Shown here piece by piece: positions 37,015 through 37,277 of a stretch of 37,277 nucleotides of DNA (position 1 is its first letter; each line of letters begins with the position of its first letter). Source of the DNA: a virus; the IMG/VR virus record IMGVR_UViG_3300042542_005376, positions 1 through 37,277 of that record, one strand, 5' to 3'. Under the pieces are notes generated by a model. The model searched no databases. It saw only the letters and a program-made list of their open reading frames with translations, and was not told the origin of the DNA. The translations under genes were made by a program, and so were the position numbers.

Positions 37015-37277
37015 ATGGCTGAGATTAACGTACCCGCCTGTCCAACACACGGTTCGATACCTCGTGCACTTCATCCTGAAAATTTCGAGGGTATCGTTAC
37101 TGTTATTGAAAGCATTATTGAAACCGTAAGCGGCGTGGGCACTGTAAGTTACTCTCGATGCCCTTACGGGTACCCCTGGAACTTTGAGGGGGTTGTTCGT
37201 GCGTTAGAGGATTTAAATACCAGTATCAGTGGGATTGCCGGAGGCGGCGGCGCTGATATTGCGGCTGGCTCAGGGAT
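37015..37277 (+). CDS. Truncated virion-type protein (runs off the window)
   Basis: At least 87 residues are visible with no stop before the window end. It has an internal repeat, HPENFEGIVTVIESIIETV and then YPWNFEGVVRALEDLNTSI, both with NFEG(I/V)V, and a Gly-rich end (GIAGGGGADIAAGSG). NFEG repeats of this type occur in phage fibre and baseplate proteins. The rest lies beyond the window. Confidence 0.65.
   Translation, partial: MAEINVPACPTHGSIPRALHPENFEGIVTVIESIIETVSGVGTVSYSRCPYGYPWNFEGVVRALEDLNTSISGIAGGGGADIAAGSG

Noticed and set aside
1-37277. CRISPR array, insertion sequence, integrase or attachment site
   Set aside because: No regularly spaced repeats, transposase or integrase motifs, or tRNA-3'-end duplication were seen.

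Overview
The window is part of a tailed double-stranded DNA phage genome. It carries the large terminase (12210-13733), the portal (16539-18764), a scaffold-like protein (18265-19188), the probable major capsid protein (about 21143-22491, split by a group I intron), further virion proteins, a lytic transglycosylase and a putative holin. Several small proteins look like families common in cyanophages, for example the Zn protein at 23528-23791 and the basic protein at 31028-31276. A cyanobacterial host is therefore likely, but this is inference and no host gene proves it. I see no sheath, tube or tape-measure gene here. The many Gly-zipper, Ala/Gln-rich proteins with a muramidase look more like an internal core or ejection apparatus than a long tail.

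Layout. 1-4554: small genes on both strands, two of them absent from a simple long-ORF view, a SAM methyltransferase and one tRNA. 4583-6683: glycosyltransferase, methyltransferase, Fe-S/Zn-type CxxCxxCC protein and a Cro-like regulator. 6673-9833: a tightly overlapping run of virion-type proteins. 9910-12161 (minus): GH130-like protein and GT4 glycosyltransferase. 12210-19188: terminase, glycosyltransferase, DUF3310, small virion proteins, GT17, portal and scaffold, ending in a strong terminator. 19269-23384: small ORF, holin-like protein, virion protein, antisense HNH endonuclease, intron-split capsid gene, second highly expressed virion protein, strong terminator. 23528-30098: DNA-binding and virion/fibre proteins. 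30091-30893 (minus): Dps-like ferritin and an HTH protein. 31028-33757: small proteins, lytic transglycosylase and internal-virion-type proteins. 33642-36364 (minus): adenine-methyltransferase-like protein, HTH proteins and an HNH protein. 36365-36794: about 430 bases of AT-rich DNA without a gene. The window ends in a truncated ORF.

Main points of interest. (1) Four otherwise unrelated proteins, one of them the lytic transglycosylase, end in the same C-terminal peptide (consensus SFxTPKSTI), conserved through synonymous DNA differences; this looks like a docking or packaging tag. (2) A compact group I intron of about 230 nt with no internal ORF sits near the start of the capsid gene, beside a free-standing antisense HNH gene, an arrangement that suggests collaborative homing. 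(3) The portal C-terminus and the scaffold N-terminus share 500 nt in two frames. (4) A -10-like hexamer lies about 18-30 nt upstream of most operon-leading start codons on both strands; it predicted an unlisted 59-residue membrane-protein gene. (5) The tRNA has a UAA anticodon but no long variable arm. Five carbohydrate-active proteins are scattered among packaging genes and point to glycosylation of virion or host surface.
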